Shown here piece after piece: positions 43,684-51,822 of a DNA stretch of 64,000 nucleotides; the stretch's first letter is position 1; every line of letters starts with the position of its first letter. The translations under genes were made by a program, and so were the position numbers. This DNA comes from Methanofollis formosanus (lineage in GTDB: Archaea > Halobacteriota > Methanomicrobia > Methanomicrobiales > Methanofollaceae), in the NCBI RefSeq assembly GCF_019633745.1, contig NZ_CP037968.1:2486789-2550788 (forward strand), given 5' to 3'. The notes under the pieces are model-generated. The model saw nothing but the letters and a program-made list of their open reading frames with translations. It had not been told where the DNA came from and searched no databases.

Positions 43684-44439
43684 TCAGGTGTTCTTGTCGT
43701 GGGCCCTGCTCTTGAGTTCATCGATCGCGCGGCTCATGGCGGCGAAGGCTTCCTGCCGGTGTTCGGCGAGGATCGCAAAGTAGGTGATGTCTTCGCCGGC
43801 ATAGAGTCGGCCTTTCCGGTGGTAGAAGCGTGCGCCGATGACGCCCGGGGTCTCTTCGGCTTCAACTCTGATCGCCTCGACGATGGCATCAATCTCCGGG
43901 CCGAAGTCCATGTACTCGGTCCGTTCGTCGCCGGTCAGTTCCCTGACGATGCCGTTGAAGGTGAGGACGGCCCCGGCCCGCTCGAGAGGGTGCGAGCGCC
44001 TCAGTTCTCTGACGATCCCCTCCATCGTATAGAATTCCTCGAAGGCGTCGAGGTGGTCGAGCACCACGGCGGTGGTCGGGTTCCTGAGGGCGACGTCCGT
44101 GCTCTCGAGGTCGCCGATGACGATCCTCGGAAAGGGCACGGTCTTGAACCCCTCGATAATACAGTACTCTATCCCGGCGTCGCAGAGTTCGCCGAGGGTC
44201 CTGGTGAGGTCGGGGGTGTCCCTGATGATCACCGCCTTCTCGTCGTCGATCCCGACCGAGACGGCGGCGCCGGCCTCAAAATATTTGGTGGTGTCTTTCC
44301 CTTCTTCGACGGCGTATCGGTCGTGGCCGAGATGTTTGACCGCTGCGACGGTGCCGTGTTCGTTGAGGGCGGGGACCAGGGTTTCGATGAAGGTGGTCTT
44401 GCCGGAGTTTGAACTGCCAACGATCTGAATAATTTTCAT
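43684..44439 (-). CDS. MobB-MoaE fusion (molybdopterin cofactor synthesis)
   Basis: A 251-residue bifunctional protein. Residues 1 to about 125 are MobB: P-loop IQIVGSSNSGKTTFIETLVP, VKHLGHDRYAVEEGKDT and YCIIEGFKTVPFPRIV. Residues about 128-251 are MoaE, the large molybdopterin synthase subunit: LERAGAVLTFNGIVRE, RFYHRKGRLYAGEDITYFAI and EHRQEAFAAMSRAIDELK. The C-terminus ends in LKSRAHDKNT, shorter than bacterial MoaE, which continues to a conserved WK. It likely supplies molybdopterin/tungstopterin for formate or formylmethanofuran dehydrogenases. One base separates it from the upstream DUF2150-like gene. Confidence 0.9.
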   Translation of the reverse strand: MKIIQIVGSSNSGKTTFIETLVPALNEHGTVAAVKHLGHDRYAVEEGKDTTKYFEAGAAVSVGIDDEKAVIIRDTPDLTRTLGELCDAGIEYCIIEGFKTVPFPRIVIGDLESTDVALRNPTTAVVLDHLDAFEEFYTMEGIVRELRRSHPLERAGAVLTFNGIVRELTGDERTEYMDFGPEIDAIVEAIRVEAEETPGVIGARFYHRKGRLYAGEDITYFAILAEHRQEAFAAMSRAIDELKSRAHDKNT

Positions 44440-44440
44440 C

Positions 44441-44992
44441 TTACTCTTCCTCTTCTTCTGGTTCTTCTTCGGAGTCTTCCTGGAGGCGGCTCCGTTCGCG
44501 CAGGAGTCTGGCCGACTCTCTGGAGATGCTCTTCATCACCTCGGAGACTTTGTCCTCCCGTTCGATCTCGTCGTCGATGTCGAGGGTGGTGCCTTCCACT
44601 TCCATCAGGAAGCGCGCCACTTCGCTGGACTCGAAGAGGAGGTCGTCGAGTTCTTCGGGGGTGAAGAATCCGCACATCGCACCGTACAGGAATGTCGCCC
44701 CGGCCATCTTCACCTTCTTCTTGAAGGCGTCTCTGGCCTGGTTGACGGCCTGCGGGGTGTAGGGTTCGGTCATGAATGGGACGAGTTCCGGGAGGTTCGC
44801 ACCGATGAAGGTCATCTCTGCCCCGCTCGTGGTCTGGAAGTCCGCGCAGAGCCGTGCGATGGACCATTCGCGCGCGGTGAAGTAGGTGTGTCTGCGGAGG
44901 AACTGGTTGACCCGGCGGTAGGTCGAGCCTTCGACCTTCTTGAACTTGTGATATTTGGTGATATCTTCGGTGCGGTCTTCAGGGTCTCCCAT
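44441..44992 (-). CDS. DUF2150-like conserved archaeal protein
   Basis: A 183-residue soluble protein that I tentatively assign to DUF2150, found mainly in methanogens. It begins with a polar segment (DITKYHKFKKVEGSTYRRVN), has a helical middle (MAGATFLYGAMCGFFTPEEL) and ends in a charged coiled-coil-like region with a Glu run (EEEPEEEEE). No catalytic motif is visible. It is the first gene of a three-gene transcript with MobB-MoaE and GlmM; a minus-strand TATA-like CTATATGTAA lies near 45055-45065. Confidence 0.65.
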   Translation of the reverse strand: MGDPEDRTEDITKYHKFKKVEGSTYRRVNQFLRRHTYFTAREWSIARLCADFQTTSGAEMTFIGANLPELVPFMTEPYTPQAVNQARDAFKKKVKMAGATFLYGAMCGFFTPEELDDLLFESSEVARFLMEVEGTTLDIDDEIEREDKVSEVMKSISRESARLLRERSRLQEDSEEEPEEEEE

Positions 44993-45737
44993 TTTCTGTA
45001 CCGCATTGGTTTGTGGGGGGTATCAAGATTACTGGTTGTCGTCCTCGAGGGGCCGATCTTACATATAGCATCATATGGTTTATGGGGCGGCGATCACTTT
45101 CTTGCCGCGCCCCCTCATATTATATACTCCCCGGCCTATTCTCTTTCATGGGGCCCGGAACCGCCTCTGGGTGTCCCTTCTAAACCTTCGTAATGTGGTG
45201 GAGCACCTTTGCTCAATACTCCTTCTTGGGCAGATGCGGGGCGGGCCTTGCCTCCCGTCCCCTCTGCCTGGGGCGCCGCTCTCTCTGGTCGTGCGGATGT
45301 TCTGTTTTGCGAACTCTGTCGATGTGGGCATGGATTGGGGGTTCGATGGGGGGTGCCGCCCCTCGCTCCGGGGGCGGCGATTGGATGGGGGCGAAGAGAA
45401 AATCGTGGGGGCGGATCGACCGGCCCTCCGGTAGATTCATTGGTCCAATGGATTGCTTCAGTGCCGTTCTTTGAATGGTTGGATGTGTGGGGAGCATGCC
45501 GGCGCCGGTGGGATGACGTTCTGTGCCCGGGCTCGTTCTCTTCTTCTGTCAGGGATCGTAGGGTCAACCCGGCGCGCTTCAAAATGTCTCTGCCGCCGAG
45601 AACGGATCGTGAAATGTTCCTGACAATTTTTTCAGGGCTGGGCCACCCGGAACCCTCCGCGGCGAGGTCGGGGGGCGGCTGCGCACTGTTCTCCGGGCGT
45701 GCTGTCGCGATGAGAAGGGCTCTCCGAACAATGCTCG
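44993..45737. other. Gene-poor region with forward TATA box; possible ncRNA
   Basis: No convincing protein gene. A strong TATA-like ATATTATATACT lies at about 45118-45129; because it is nearly symmetric it could serve either strand. Reading forward, a GC-rich stretch with several potential stems follows from about 45150 (for example GGGGTGCCGCCCCTCGCTCCGGGGGCGGC-like pairing around 45350-45385). I could not match it to SRP RNA, RNase P RNA or a rRNA fragment. Long frames on both strands here lack family features. Confidence 0.35.
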
Positions 45738-46460
45738 ACCGCGTATGCTTGAGCCGGGTGGGGGTTCATGCCAGATTCAATACGGTCGATTTTCGAGGAA
45801 ACCAATGCCAACGAGTTCGAGAAAGCGCCGGGCTCTCGATGAAATCTCCTGCGCGGGCGAGGGGGAAGGTGAAGGATCTGCCCCTGCCACAAGATCGGGG
45901 GTTTCGGCTCGACAAACGGGACAATTGCGAGATGGCTGCCGATCTGATCGGCGTGCCCTTCCCCGCCCTTCAAGCATACCGGATGAAAATTTTTCGTCAC
46001 TTGATCTCTCCTTTTCAAGACGGGAGAATCGGTGGAGATCGTGTTCCATCGCCGCCCTGCCCCTATCTTCGTCGTGAGGGGTCGAGAGGTTCAACCCTCC
46101 GGCGCGAGATTGCGGGAACGAGTCTGCGATGAGGGCGGCACGTAGGATCATCTCGCCTTCACGCACCCTCCCGCCGGGGGCCCCGCCCCCGGCCCCCCCC
46201 GGATGAAGATTGGGGCGGAAGGCGAGATGATCCGATGTGCCGCCCTCATCGTAGAATCGTTCCTGGAATCCCGTACCGGGGTTTTTCACCCCCCGGACCT
46301 CCCACGACGAAGGTGGGTGGGGGCGGCAATGAAGTGGTCGCTCTATGTGGTGTCCTGCTCCGAAGAGGGAACAAGGATCCACTCGCCAGAGACCACCAGG
46401 AATGTTCATCGCGTATGCTTGGGTCCGGGGCCCATGTCCGATTCAACAGGGTCGGATTTT
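45738..46460. repeat. Inverted repeat composite A'-A-B-C-B'-A'
   Basis: In order: reversed A (about 45738-45785, CGCGTATGCTTGAGCC and GGTTCATGCC), forward A right half (45968-46000, TCAAGCATACCGGATGAAAA), forward long B (46050-46141), C (about 46155-46225, with the CCGGGGGC hairpin), reversed long B (about 46233-46340) and reversed A (about 46404-46455). The block 45966-46455 is therefore roughly symmetric about module C. No gene is supported in it. Confidence 0.8.
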
Positions 46461-46895
46461 ATGCCGCCGGTGGCGAGGGCCTGATCGTCCTGCATGATTT
46501 TCGTGCGGGGCGGGGTCCCTCTCGCGTGCGGGTCGCGCAGGGTGTTCTGGTGCGGGGGGTGCGGCAGGTTTTCGCGCGCCAGAGATGGTCGGCCGGACCT
46601 CATTTTTCATCGGATGGGGGGTTGGATTTCAATCGATTTCCTGCGATTTTATCGCCACGGGAATGGGCTCAATGTCGGGGGTGTGATAGAAACCATCTCT
46701 CCCTGCAAAAAAAGGATCTCTGTGGCTTTATGGCGGTCCTTTATATGGGGCCCCCTCCTCCGGGTTTTCATCGCTCCGGTACCCGGAGGGCGTACTGCTC
46801 CCGGCCCTCGCATCCTGTGGCGGGGAGTCTTGCCATCGCCCATCGCTCTGCCTGGTGTCCCGTGGGTGCTGGGGAAAGATCCGGCCATGGGGCAC
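46461..46895. other. Unassigned intergenic sequence before xerA
   Basis: This stretch follows the inverted composite and ends at the dif-like palindrome. It contains a possible TATA box (CTTTATATGG, about 46740) and a CTCCGGGTTTT.../CCCGGAGG stem near 46768-46790. I see no protein gene with family features and no recognisable RNA. Confidence 0.3.
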
Positions 46896-46921
46896 TGTCG
46901 CAGAATGTATATTCTGCGACA
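46896..46921. promoter_or_regulatory. dif-like palindrome upstream of xerA
   Basis: A perfect 26-bp palindrome: left arm TGTCGCAGAA, centre TGTATA, right arm TTCTGCGACA. Ten- to eleven-base arms around a 6-base centre are the plan of Xer recombination (dif) sites, and the core AATGTATATT is identical to the core of the E. coli dif site. It lies 34 bp before the start of a XerA-type recombinase gene and directly upstream of its TATA box (TTAAATAC, 46925-46932). An operator for autoregulation is the main alternative. Confidence 0.6.
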
Positions 46922-46955
46922 AAATTAAATACGGTCGAGACAGAGAAAATAATTG

Positions 46956-47882
46956 ATGGAGAAGGCTTCTTTTTCTGAGTGGCTGGAACGGTTCGAAAAC
47001 TACCTCCGAATGCGAAATTACTCCCCCAGAACCATCCGAAGTTATGGCGAGACGGTCCGCCACTTCGCCCACTATGTCTGGGTCTGCCGGCACGCTCCTC
47101 CGGGCGAGTCACCCGGGTGCGATGCGGGTGCCTTCACCTCCTCCTCCCTGCAGACCGCGGCCGAGGTGCCCACCGCGATGGTGACCGACTACTTCACCTG
47201 GCTTGCAGAGCAGCATGCCTACAAACCAAAAACCCTCCACCGCATGATCTCGTCGCTTTCGTCCTTTTATTCATATCTCTATGCGCAGGGTGCGGTCGCC
47301 GCCGATCCGATGCCGGCGGTGGAACGCCCGCGGATCAAGAATCAGGAACTGAAATACCTGAAGCACAACCAGGTGATGCGCCTTCTCCGGTCGATCGAAG
47401 ACGAGCGCGACCGCCTGATCGTGCGGCTGATCTACGCGACCGGCGTCCGGGTTTCCGAACTCTGTACCATCGATATCGGCGATATCGACTTTGATGAGGG
47501 GACCATCAGGGTGCGGGGCAAGGGCGACAAGATCAGGATGGTCTTCGTGGACGACGAGACACTGGCAGAGGTCGAGGGCTATATCGGAAACGCAATCATG
47601 GGGCCACTTTTCGAAGGGCAGCAGGGCAAGGGCATCTCCCCGAGAACGGTCCAGCGGATCTTCCGGCGGTACGCCCCCGAAGGCATCACGCCGCACAAGA
47701 TCCGGCACTCCTACGCCTCCGAACTCTACCGGCGCTCGCACAACCTCCGTGTCGTCCAGGAGAACCTCGGCCACTCCTCCATCAAGACGACCGAGATCTA
47801 TCTGCACACCGACATCGACGAGCGCAGACGGGTTTATCAGGAATATTTCCCCCTCTCCAACGGCGGCGACCGTCGCCGGTAG
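46956..47882 (+). CDS. xerA: XerA/XerC-D-type tyrosine recombinase
   Basis: A 308-residue recombinase from ATG 46956. An N-terminal SAM-like core-binding domain (SPRTIRSYGETVRHFAHYV) contains an unusual insert of about 25 residues (VCRHAPPGESPG onward). The catalytic domain has the full set: Arg165 (GVRVSEL), Lys192 (GKGDKIR), His247-x-x-Arg250 (HKIRHSYA), His273 (LGHSSI) and Tyr282 (TEIYLHT). XerA resolves chromosome dimers at dif; integrases of the same fold act on mobile elements. No integrated element is obvious around it. A TATA box 24-31 bases before the ATG suggests a leaderless message. Confidence 0.93.
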   Translation: MEKASFSEWLERFENYLRMRNYSPRTIRSYGETVRHFAHYVWVCRHAPPGESPGCDAGAFTSSSLQTAAEVPTAMVTDYFTWLAEQHAYKPKTLHRMISSLSSFYSYLYAQGAVAADPMPAVERPRIKNQELKYLKHNQVMRLLRSIEDERDRLIVRLIYATGVRVSELCTIDIGDIDFDEGTIRVRGKGDKIRMVFVDDETLAEVEGYIGNAIMGPLFEGQQGKGISPRTVQRIFRRYAPEGITPHKIRHSYASELYRRSHNLRVVQENLGHSSIKTTEIYLHTDIDERRRVYQEYFPLSNGGDRRR

Positions 47883-47924
47883 GTGGGCGATTTCTCGGGG
47901 CGGGGCAGTCAGAAAATGTGCGGC

Positions 47925-48022
47925 CTGCCGCCCCCGTCTATCTTCTGTCCGTGGGGGGTCCGGGGGGCAACGCCCTCCGGCGCGAGACGGAGGTGAAGAT
48001 TCTGCGATTGGGGGCGGCACGT
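47925..48022 (+). repeat. Repeat module B (long form)
   Basis: GCCGCCCCCGTCTATCTTCT begins the element, with the GGTCCGGGGGGCAACGCCC hairpin, GCGCGAGACGGAGG and right arm TTGGGGGCGGCAC ending near 48020. It lies 43 bases beyond the xerA stop in the same orientation. The rest of gap 47883-48301 holds a C-like fragment (CTTCCCTCATGCTTGCGCC, about 48037-48055) and a TATA-like CATAAACTCTAT near 48217 that may drive the next gene. Confidence 0.75.
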
Positions 48023-48301
48023 CTGATCGACGTGTCTTCCCTCATGCTTGCGCCAGATGCTCTTTGAAGGCGCCGATATTCGATGGTCGGGCTGAGGGGT
48101 GCGCCGGCTCATGCCCTGTCCTGCGAGGCCAAAAAAATCGTTTTCTCAGGGAAAATCTTCTGGACCTGCTCGTGTTGTCATCCGAATTTTTGTCCCGTCT
48201 GCCCCTCCCCGACGTCCATAAACTCTATGTTGCTATACGGATGCGCCCCCGCCGATACCTTCATTCCAGCGGAGGTCCACCGGTCTCCGGGTGAGATCCA
48301 A

Positions 48302-48832
48302 TTGGCAGTGATTGCAGTCCTGATCGGGGAGCGGTTTGAAGACTCCGAGTATACCGAACCGGTGAAGGCCTTCCGTGCCGCGGGTCACGAGGTCGTTCAC
48401 CTCGGGCTGAAGGTGGGGAGCACGGTCACCGGGAAGAGGGAGGGAACGAAGGTGCGGATCGAGCGGGCGGTCGGGGACACCGTGCCCGACGACTACGATG
48501 CCCTGCTCATCCCGGGAGGATATTCTCCCGACCACCTCAGGGCCTACGACGCCCCGGTCGAGTTTGTCCGTGCATTCATGGAGAGTGGAAAACCGGTCTT
48601 CGCCATCTGCCACGGGCCGCAACTCCTCATCACCGCCAGGGTGATCAAGGGGCGGCGGGTGACCGGGTGGCGGTCGATCGTGCAGGACATCAAGAACGCG
48701 GGCGCGGAGTTTGTCGACGCCGAGGTGGTGGTGGACGGAAACCTCGTCACCAGCAGGCGGCCCTCGGACCTCCCGGCCTTCATCGACGCGTCGCTGAAAA
48801 AAGTCGGGGTGATGATCACACAATCTGCCTGA
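48302..48832 (+). CDS. PfpI/DJ-1 family protein
   Basis: About 176 residues if TTG 48302 is used; the frame is open to ATG 48227, but family members start close to VIAVLIGERFEDSEY, and GGTGA at 48290 suits 48302. The class I glutamine-amidotransferase-like core has DYDALLIPGGYSPD and the nucleophile elbow FAICHGPQLL. Such proteins act as deglycases, chaperones or peptidases; the Cys-His pair is present. The 3' end overlaps the convergent Nudix gene by 17 bp. Confidence 0.87.
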   Translation: MAVIAVLIGERFEDSEYTEPVKAFRAAGHEVVHLGLKVGSTVTGKREGTKVRIERAVGDTVPDDYDALLIPGGYSPDHLRAYDAPVEFVRAFMESGKPVFAICHGPQLLITARVIKGRRVTGWRSIVQDIKNAGAEFVDAEVVVDGNLVTSRRPSDLPAFIDASLKKVGVMITQSA

Positions 48833-49223
48833 CCGCGTCCTTCAGCCAGGGGACCGTCCGGAACATCTCGATCTCATCGAAGCTTGCCCAGGCCGATGCC
48901 GTGTGGCCGGGTGCAAGACGGAGGTTCTTCTGCTGCGGCTGCTGCGGGTGCGCCACCCAGATCTGGTGGACCTCGGTCTTCCCCTCCCAGGTTGATTCGC
49001 AGGAACCGGTGCACCCGCAGATCTCGAGGTTCAGCCCGGTCTCCTCCAGGACGGTGCGTACCAGGCAGCCGGGAAGAGATTCTCCTTCCTTCACCATCCC
49101 GCCCGGGAGTTCCCAGAGGCCGGGATATTTTTTCAGGTATTCTGCACGCCGGAGAAGAAGGACCCTCCCCTCTTTGTCGGTGATGATTGCCCGCACCGAG
49201 GCAGGTGTTTCGCGCTCTGTCAT
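48816..49223 (-). CDS. Nudix hydrolase
   Basis: A 135-residue protein from ATG 49223 (MTERETPASVRAIITDKEGR). The Nudix box runs from about residue 41 with GGMVKEGES then LVRTVLEETGL, matching Gx5Ex7REUxEExGU apart from the Arg-to-Glu spacing residues. It hydrolyses nucleoside diphosphate-linked compounds; ADP-ribose or damaged nucleotides are common substrates. The open frame continues far upstream but that part is antisense to other sequence and unlike the family. Confidence 0.88.
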   Translation of the reverse strand: MTERETPASVRAIITDKEGRVLLLRRAEYLKKYPGLWELPGGMVKEGESLPGCLVRTVLEETGLNLEICGCTGSCESTWEGKTEVHQIWVAHPQQPQQKNLRLAPGHTASAWASFDEIEMFRTVPWLKDAVRQIV

Positions 49224-49272
49224 CAGACCACCGCCGGGATATCCGCGGCGATCGATAAAAATCTGCGGGCGG

Positions 49273-50091
49273 TCACCCCCAGAGTTCCCGGCGCCGTGCC
49301 TCGAGAAGTCTGGGTCGCACACCCATGAAGGCGGCGGCCGGAACCCCGCCGGCGTCTTCGACCCACCGCAGGCCCCCGACACCTCTGAGAATGTGGTGGT
49401 CGATGACGAGCGTTCTTGCAACGCTGGCGATGCGGGCGGCATGGGCACGGGCGCGGTCGGCCTCCTCCCAGGTGGTCGCGGAGAGGTACAGGGGCGGGCC
49501 CGAGGTGTAGACGAGCGTCGGCCGCCATGCCAGGACCGTCGCGACCGCCTCCGCGGAGAGGAGCTGGGTGTCGGAGGCGTGGACAAAACACTCGTTCCCC
49601 TCCCGCACCGCGACGATCATCACCGGCCCGCTCCCTCCACCGTGGGCGAAGGGGTCGGCGCAGGCGATGACCCCGTCGTCCGTACCACCGGCGGCAGGCA
49701 GGGCGCGGCCGAGGGCCTGGGCGAACGCCCGCCGCCGCGCCCGCGACCTCCCTGATTGGCCGCCCTCGCCCGGCACTCGGATCCGGCACTCCACCGGTGG
49801 GGTGAAGGCGGCGAGGGGGATCTGGGAGGGGTCGGCGTCGGCGTCGGCAAGGGGCATGTGGTCGCCGTGGAAGTGGGTGACGACGATATCGGTCGCCCGC
49901 GGGAGCCACCCGAGCACCGCCTCCCTCGTCCGCTCGGCCGCCGCGGCCTCGAGAGGATGGGGCGGGAGGCCGGAGCGTTTCGGGGCGAGGGCGACGCCGG
50001 GGTCGATGAGCACCGTCCGGTCGGCGGTCAGGACGACGGTCGCCATCGAACGGGCACCGAGAGACTCGGCGCCGAGGAAGAGGACCTGCAT
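49273..50091 (-). CDS. Metallo-beta-lactamase-fold hydrolase (UPF0282-like)
   Basis: A 272-residue MBL-fold protein. The metal site motif THFHGDHMP is at residues 72-80 (His73, His75, Asp77, His78). It begins MQVLFLGAESLGARSMATVV and has CFVHASDTQLL and a late DHHILRG block that would supply the second-metal ligands. This size and spacing resemble the archaeal UPF0282 family, whose substrate is unknown. AGGTGG precedes the ATG. It is separated by 49 bp from the downstream Nudix gene. Confidence 0.82.
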   Translation of the reverse strand: MQVLFLGAESLGARSMATVVLTADRTVLIDPGVALAPKRSGLPPHPLEAAAAERTREAVLGWLPRATDIVVTHFHGDHMPLADADADPSQIPLAAFTPPVECRIRVPGEGGQSGRSRARRRAFAQALGRALPAAGGTDDGVIACADPFAHGGGSGPVMIVAVREGNECFVHASDTQLLSAEAVATVLAWRPTLVYTSGPPLYLSATTWEEADRARAHAARIASVARTLVIDHHILRGVGGLRWVEDAGGVPAAAFMGVRPRLLEARRRELWG

Positions 50092-50241
50092 CTGATCGCC
50101 ACCTGGGGGTGAGGAGGTTTATAGCTCCCGACCGGGTACGACGCCGTCGCCGCGGCGGGATGAACGCGAATAAATAGGATTCTGTCCAATGAATAGAAGG
50201 CCGGTTCTCTGGGTGACAGGGACTGGTGCGCTTGAGAGCAG

Positions 50242-50314
50242 ACCCCCGTAGTGTAGTGGTCAATCATGCAGGACTTTGGATCCGGCGACGGCGGTTCGAA
50301 TCCGCCCGGGGGTA
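50242..50314 (+). tRNA. tRNA-Gln (anticodon TTG)
   Basis: A 73-nt cloverleaf. Acceptor stem ACCCCCG (50242-50248) pairs with CGGGGGT (50307-50313), and A50314 is the discriminator. T-arm GGCGG-TTCGAAT-CCGCC lies at 50290-50306. The anticodon loop CTTTGGA (50274-50280) gives anticodon TTG at 50276-50278. The anticodon stem CAGGA/TCCGG contains one A-G mismatch. No intron and no encoded CCA, as usual in archaea. An AT-rich AATAAATAGG near 50168 could be its TATA box. Confidence 0.95.
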
Positions 50315-50690
50315 TAGGACTTTTCTTTTGTTGAGGATTGGGCGGGTGCGTAATCGTCCGGTTCGGTTGTCGTTGTCAGGATGATCTTCAAGTTTCAGGA
50401 GTGGCGGCGGCGAAGATTATGAACTCTGGGATTCATAATGGGTTGATATGAACTCTATGGTTCATAGGTGATCGATCGGTTTTGATCGATCCCCTGAGTG
50501 GGGGTCTGGAGGGACGCCGGACATGGGGGCTCTGATCGTCCTGTCTTTGCCGTTTTAGATTTTGATCTGGCCTATCATGGGGTGAGGGGTCCGGTCGCCG
50601 CACTTCGCCGATCCCCGCAAACCTTATCCTCCCGGACCACCAGGACACCCTGAGACTGGACATGAGCACCAGATCCTGGGGGGGTAACAG
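50315..50690. promoter_or_regulatory. Intergenic region with two related inverted repeats
   Basis: No gene. Two similar palindromes lie 31 bp apart: ATTATGAA-8-TTCATAAT (50416-50439) and TATGAAC-6-GTTCATA (50447-50466), both with CTCT in the loop. A further GATCGATC-6-GATCGATC repeat follows at about 50470-50493. The pair could be a dimeric regulator's operator for marC. A promoter-like CAAACCTTATCC lies at about 50619-50630. Confidence 0.5.
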
Positions 50691-51317
50691 ATGGACCTGC
50701 TGATGATTGCACAGGCGTCGATCGCGCTCTTGATGATCACGACGCCGCCTGATCCTGTAAAGATCCTCTTCTTCAACACCATCGTCGCCAACCGCGAGGA
50801 GCGGCGTGCGCCTGCGGCACTGAAAGTGGCGCTGATCGTGGCCGTCATCCTGGGCGGTTCGGCGCTCGTCGGACGGCAACTCCTCGGCCTGCTCGGCATC
50901 AATCTCGGGGCCTTCGGGATCGTCGGGGGCCTGGTGGTGGCGGGCATGGGCTTTGAGATGCTCTATAACGGTGCGCCGAGCAAAACGCAGGGGAAAGAGA
51001 TCGAGGAGGAAGGGCCGGAGGACGAGGGCAGCCTCATCATGCCGCTCTCGATACCCCTCATCGCCGGCCCGGGTGCGATCACGACGGCCATCACCCTCGC
51101 CTACCAGGGCAATCAGATCGATCCCCTCATCGCCACGCTCATCGGCGTCGGCGTGGTGGCCGTCGTCATCTTCGTCTCCATGAACTATCTCGGCGGCCTG
51201 ATCTCGAAGGTGAGCGAGCGGACGATGGAGTTGTTGTTGCGGATCGGCGGTCTTGTTCTTGCCACGCTCGGGGTTCAGATCCTTCTTGGCGGGGTCGTGA
51301 GGTATTTTGGGTTGTAG
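50691..51317 (+). CDS. MarC-family integral membrane protein
   Basis: A 208-residue membrane protein of the MarC (UPF0056) family, with six predicted helices in two groups of three. Family blocks are MITTPPDPVKILFFNTIVAN, VAGMGFEMLYNG and IMPLSIPLIAGPGAITTAIT; a charged cytoplasmic loop (KEIEEEGPEDEG) separates the halves. MarC was once linked to multiple antibiotic resistance but its function is unknown. GGGGGGTAACAG precedes the ATG. It is followed closely by repeat module A. Confidence 0.92.
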   Translation: MDLLMIAQASIALLMITTPPDPVKILFFNTIVANREERRAPAALKVALIVAVILGGSALVGRQLLGLLGINLGAFGIVGGLVVAGMGFEMLYNGAPSKTQGKEIEEEGPEDEGSLIMPLSIPLIAGPGAITTAITLAYQGNQIDPLIATLIGVGVVAVVIFVSMNYLGGLISKVSERTMELLLRIGGLVLATLGVQILLGGVVRYFGL

Positions 51318-51340
51318 AGGGGGAGGATGGAAATTTTTTG

Positions 51341-51635
51341 GGCTGCGTTCATGGAGCGAGAGCACGCCTCAGGCATACCACATGGAAAATTTTTATGGTA
51401 AACTCTTGATCGCTCCCCTCGTGCCGGGGTGACGAACAGGAATGGAGCACCGTGCCGCCCCGCCCCTATCTTCGTCGTGGGGGTCCGGGGGCGGAACCCC
51501 CGGTGCGAGACGGCAGAACAATTTCTCCGAACAGGGGGCGGCATGTCTGGATCATCATGCCTTCCCTCATGTTCGTGCCGGGGGCGCTGCCCCGAAATCC
51601 CTGGGATGGAGATAGGGCCGGGAAGGCATCTCGGG
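51341..51635 (+). repeat. Repeat composite A-B-C
   Basis: It starts about 24 bases after the marC stop. A (about 51341-51395) has GAGAGCACGCCTCAGGCATA and CATGGAAAATTTT. Long B (51451-51543) carries CTATCTTCGTCGTGGGGGTC, GCGAGACGGCAGAACAATTT and the arm GGGGGCGGCAT. C (51560-51632) runs from CCTTCCCTCATG to CCGGGAAGGCAT with a CCGGGGGCGCTGCCCCG hairpin. The remainder of the gap to 51822 shows nothing further. Confidence 0.85.
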
Positions 51636-51822
51636 GTTCAGAAAATACTTCTCGCCTTCAACTCCCTTTCATGATGTGAGAGGAAACCATTCCCCTACAC
51701 AAAGAGAATAGCGATCATGATGGGCGTCGTGTGCCGTCCTGTCTGCCCCCCGCCACTCTTTGTGTAGTGAACCGGGGGTGACCTACAGAGTTTGTAAAAT
51801 GATTTCGGTCTTTGCGTCCAGT

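Noticed and set aside
45150-45500. SRP RNA or RNase P RNA gene
   Set aside because: None of the conserved core sequences I know for those RNAs could be found on either strand.
45209-46132. A 307-codon frame across the xerA-upstream repeats
   Set aside because: It runs through modules A and B, which are repeated in other frames elsewhere. Composition is unlike real genes here and no domain is visible.
46896-46921. Rho-independent-type terminator reading of the palindrome
   Set aside because: There is a 10-base stem, but no genes read toward it. It sits directly upstream of a TATA box, so a recombination site or operator is more plausible.
50242-50314. tRNA-Gln as an integration site for a genetic element
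   Set aside because: I found no second copy of the tRNA 3' end in the window, and the nearest recombinase (46956) is XerA-like with no element between them.
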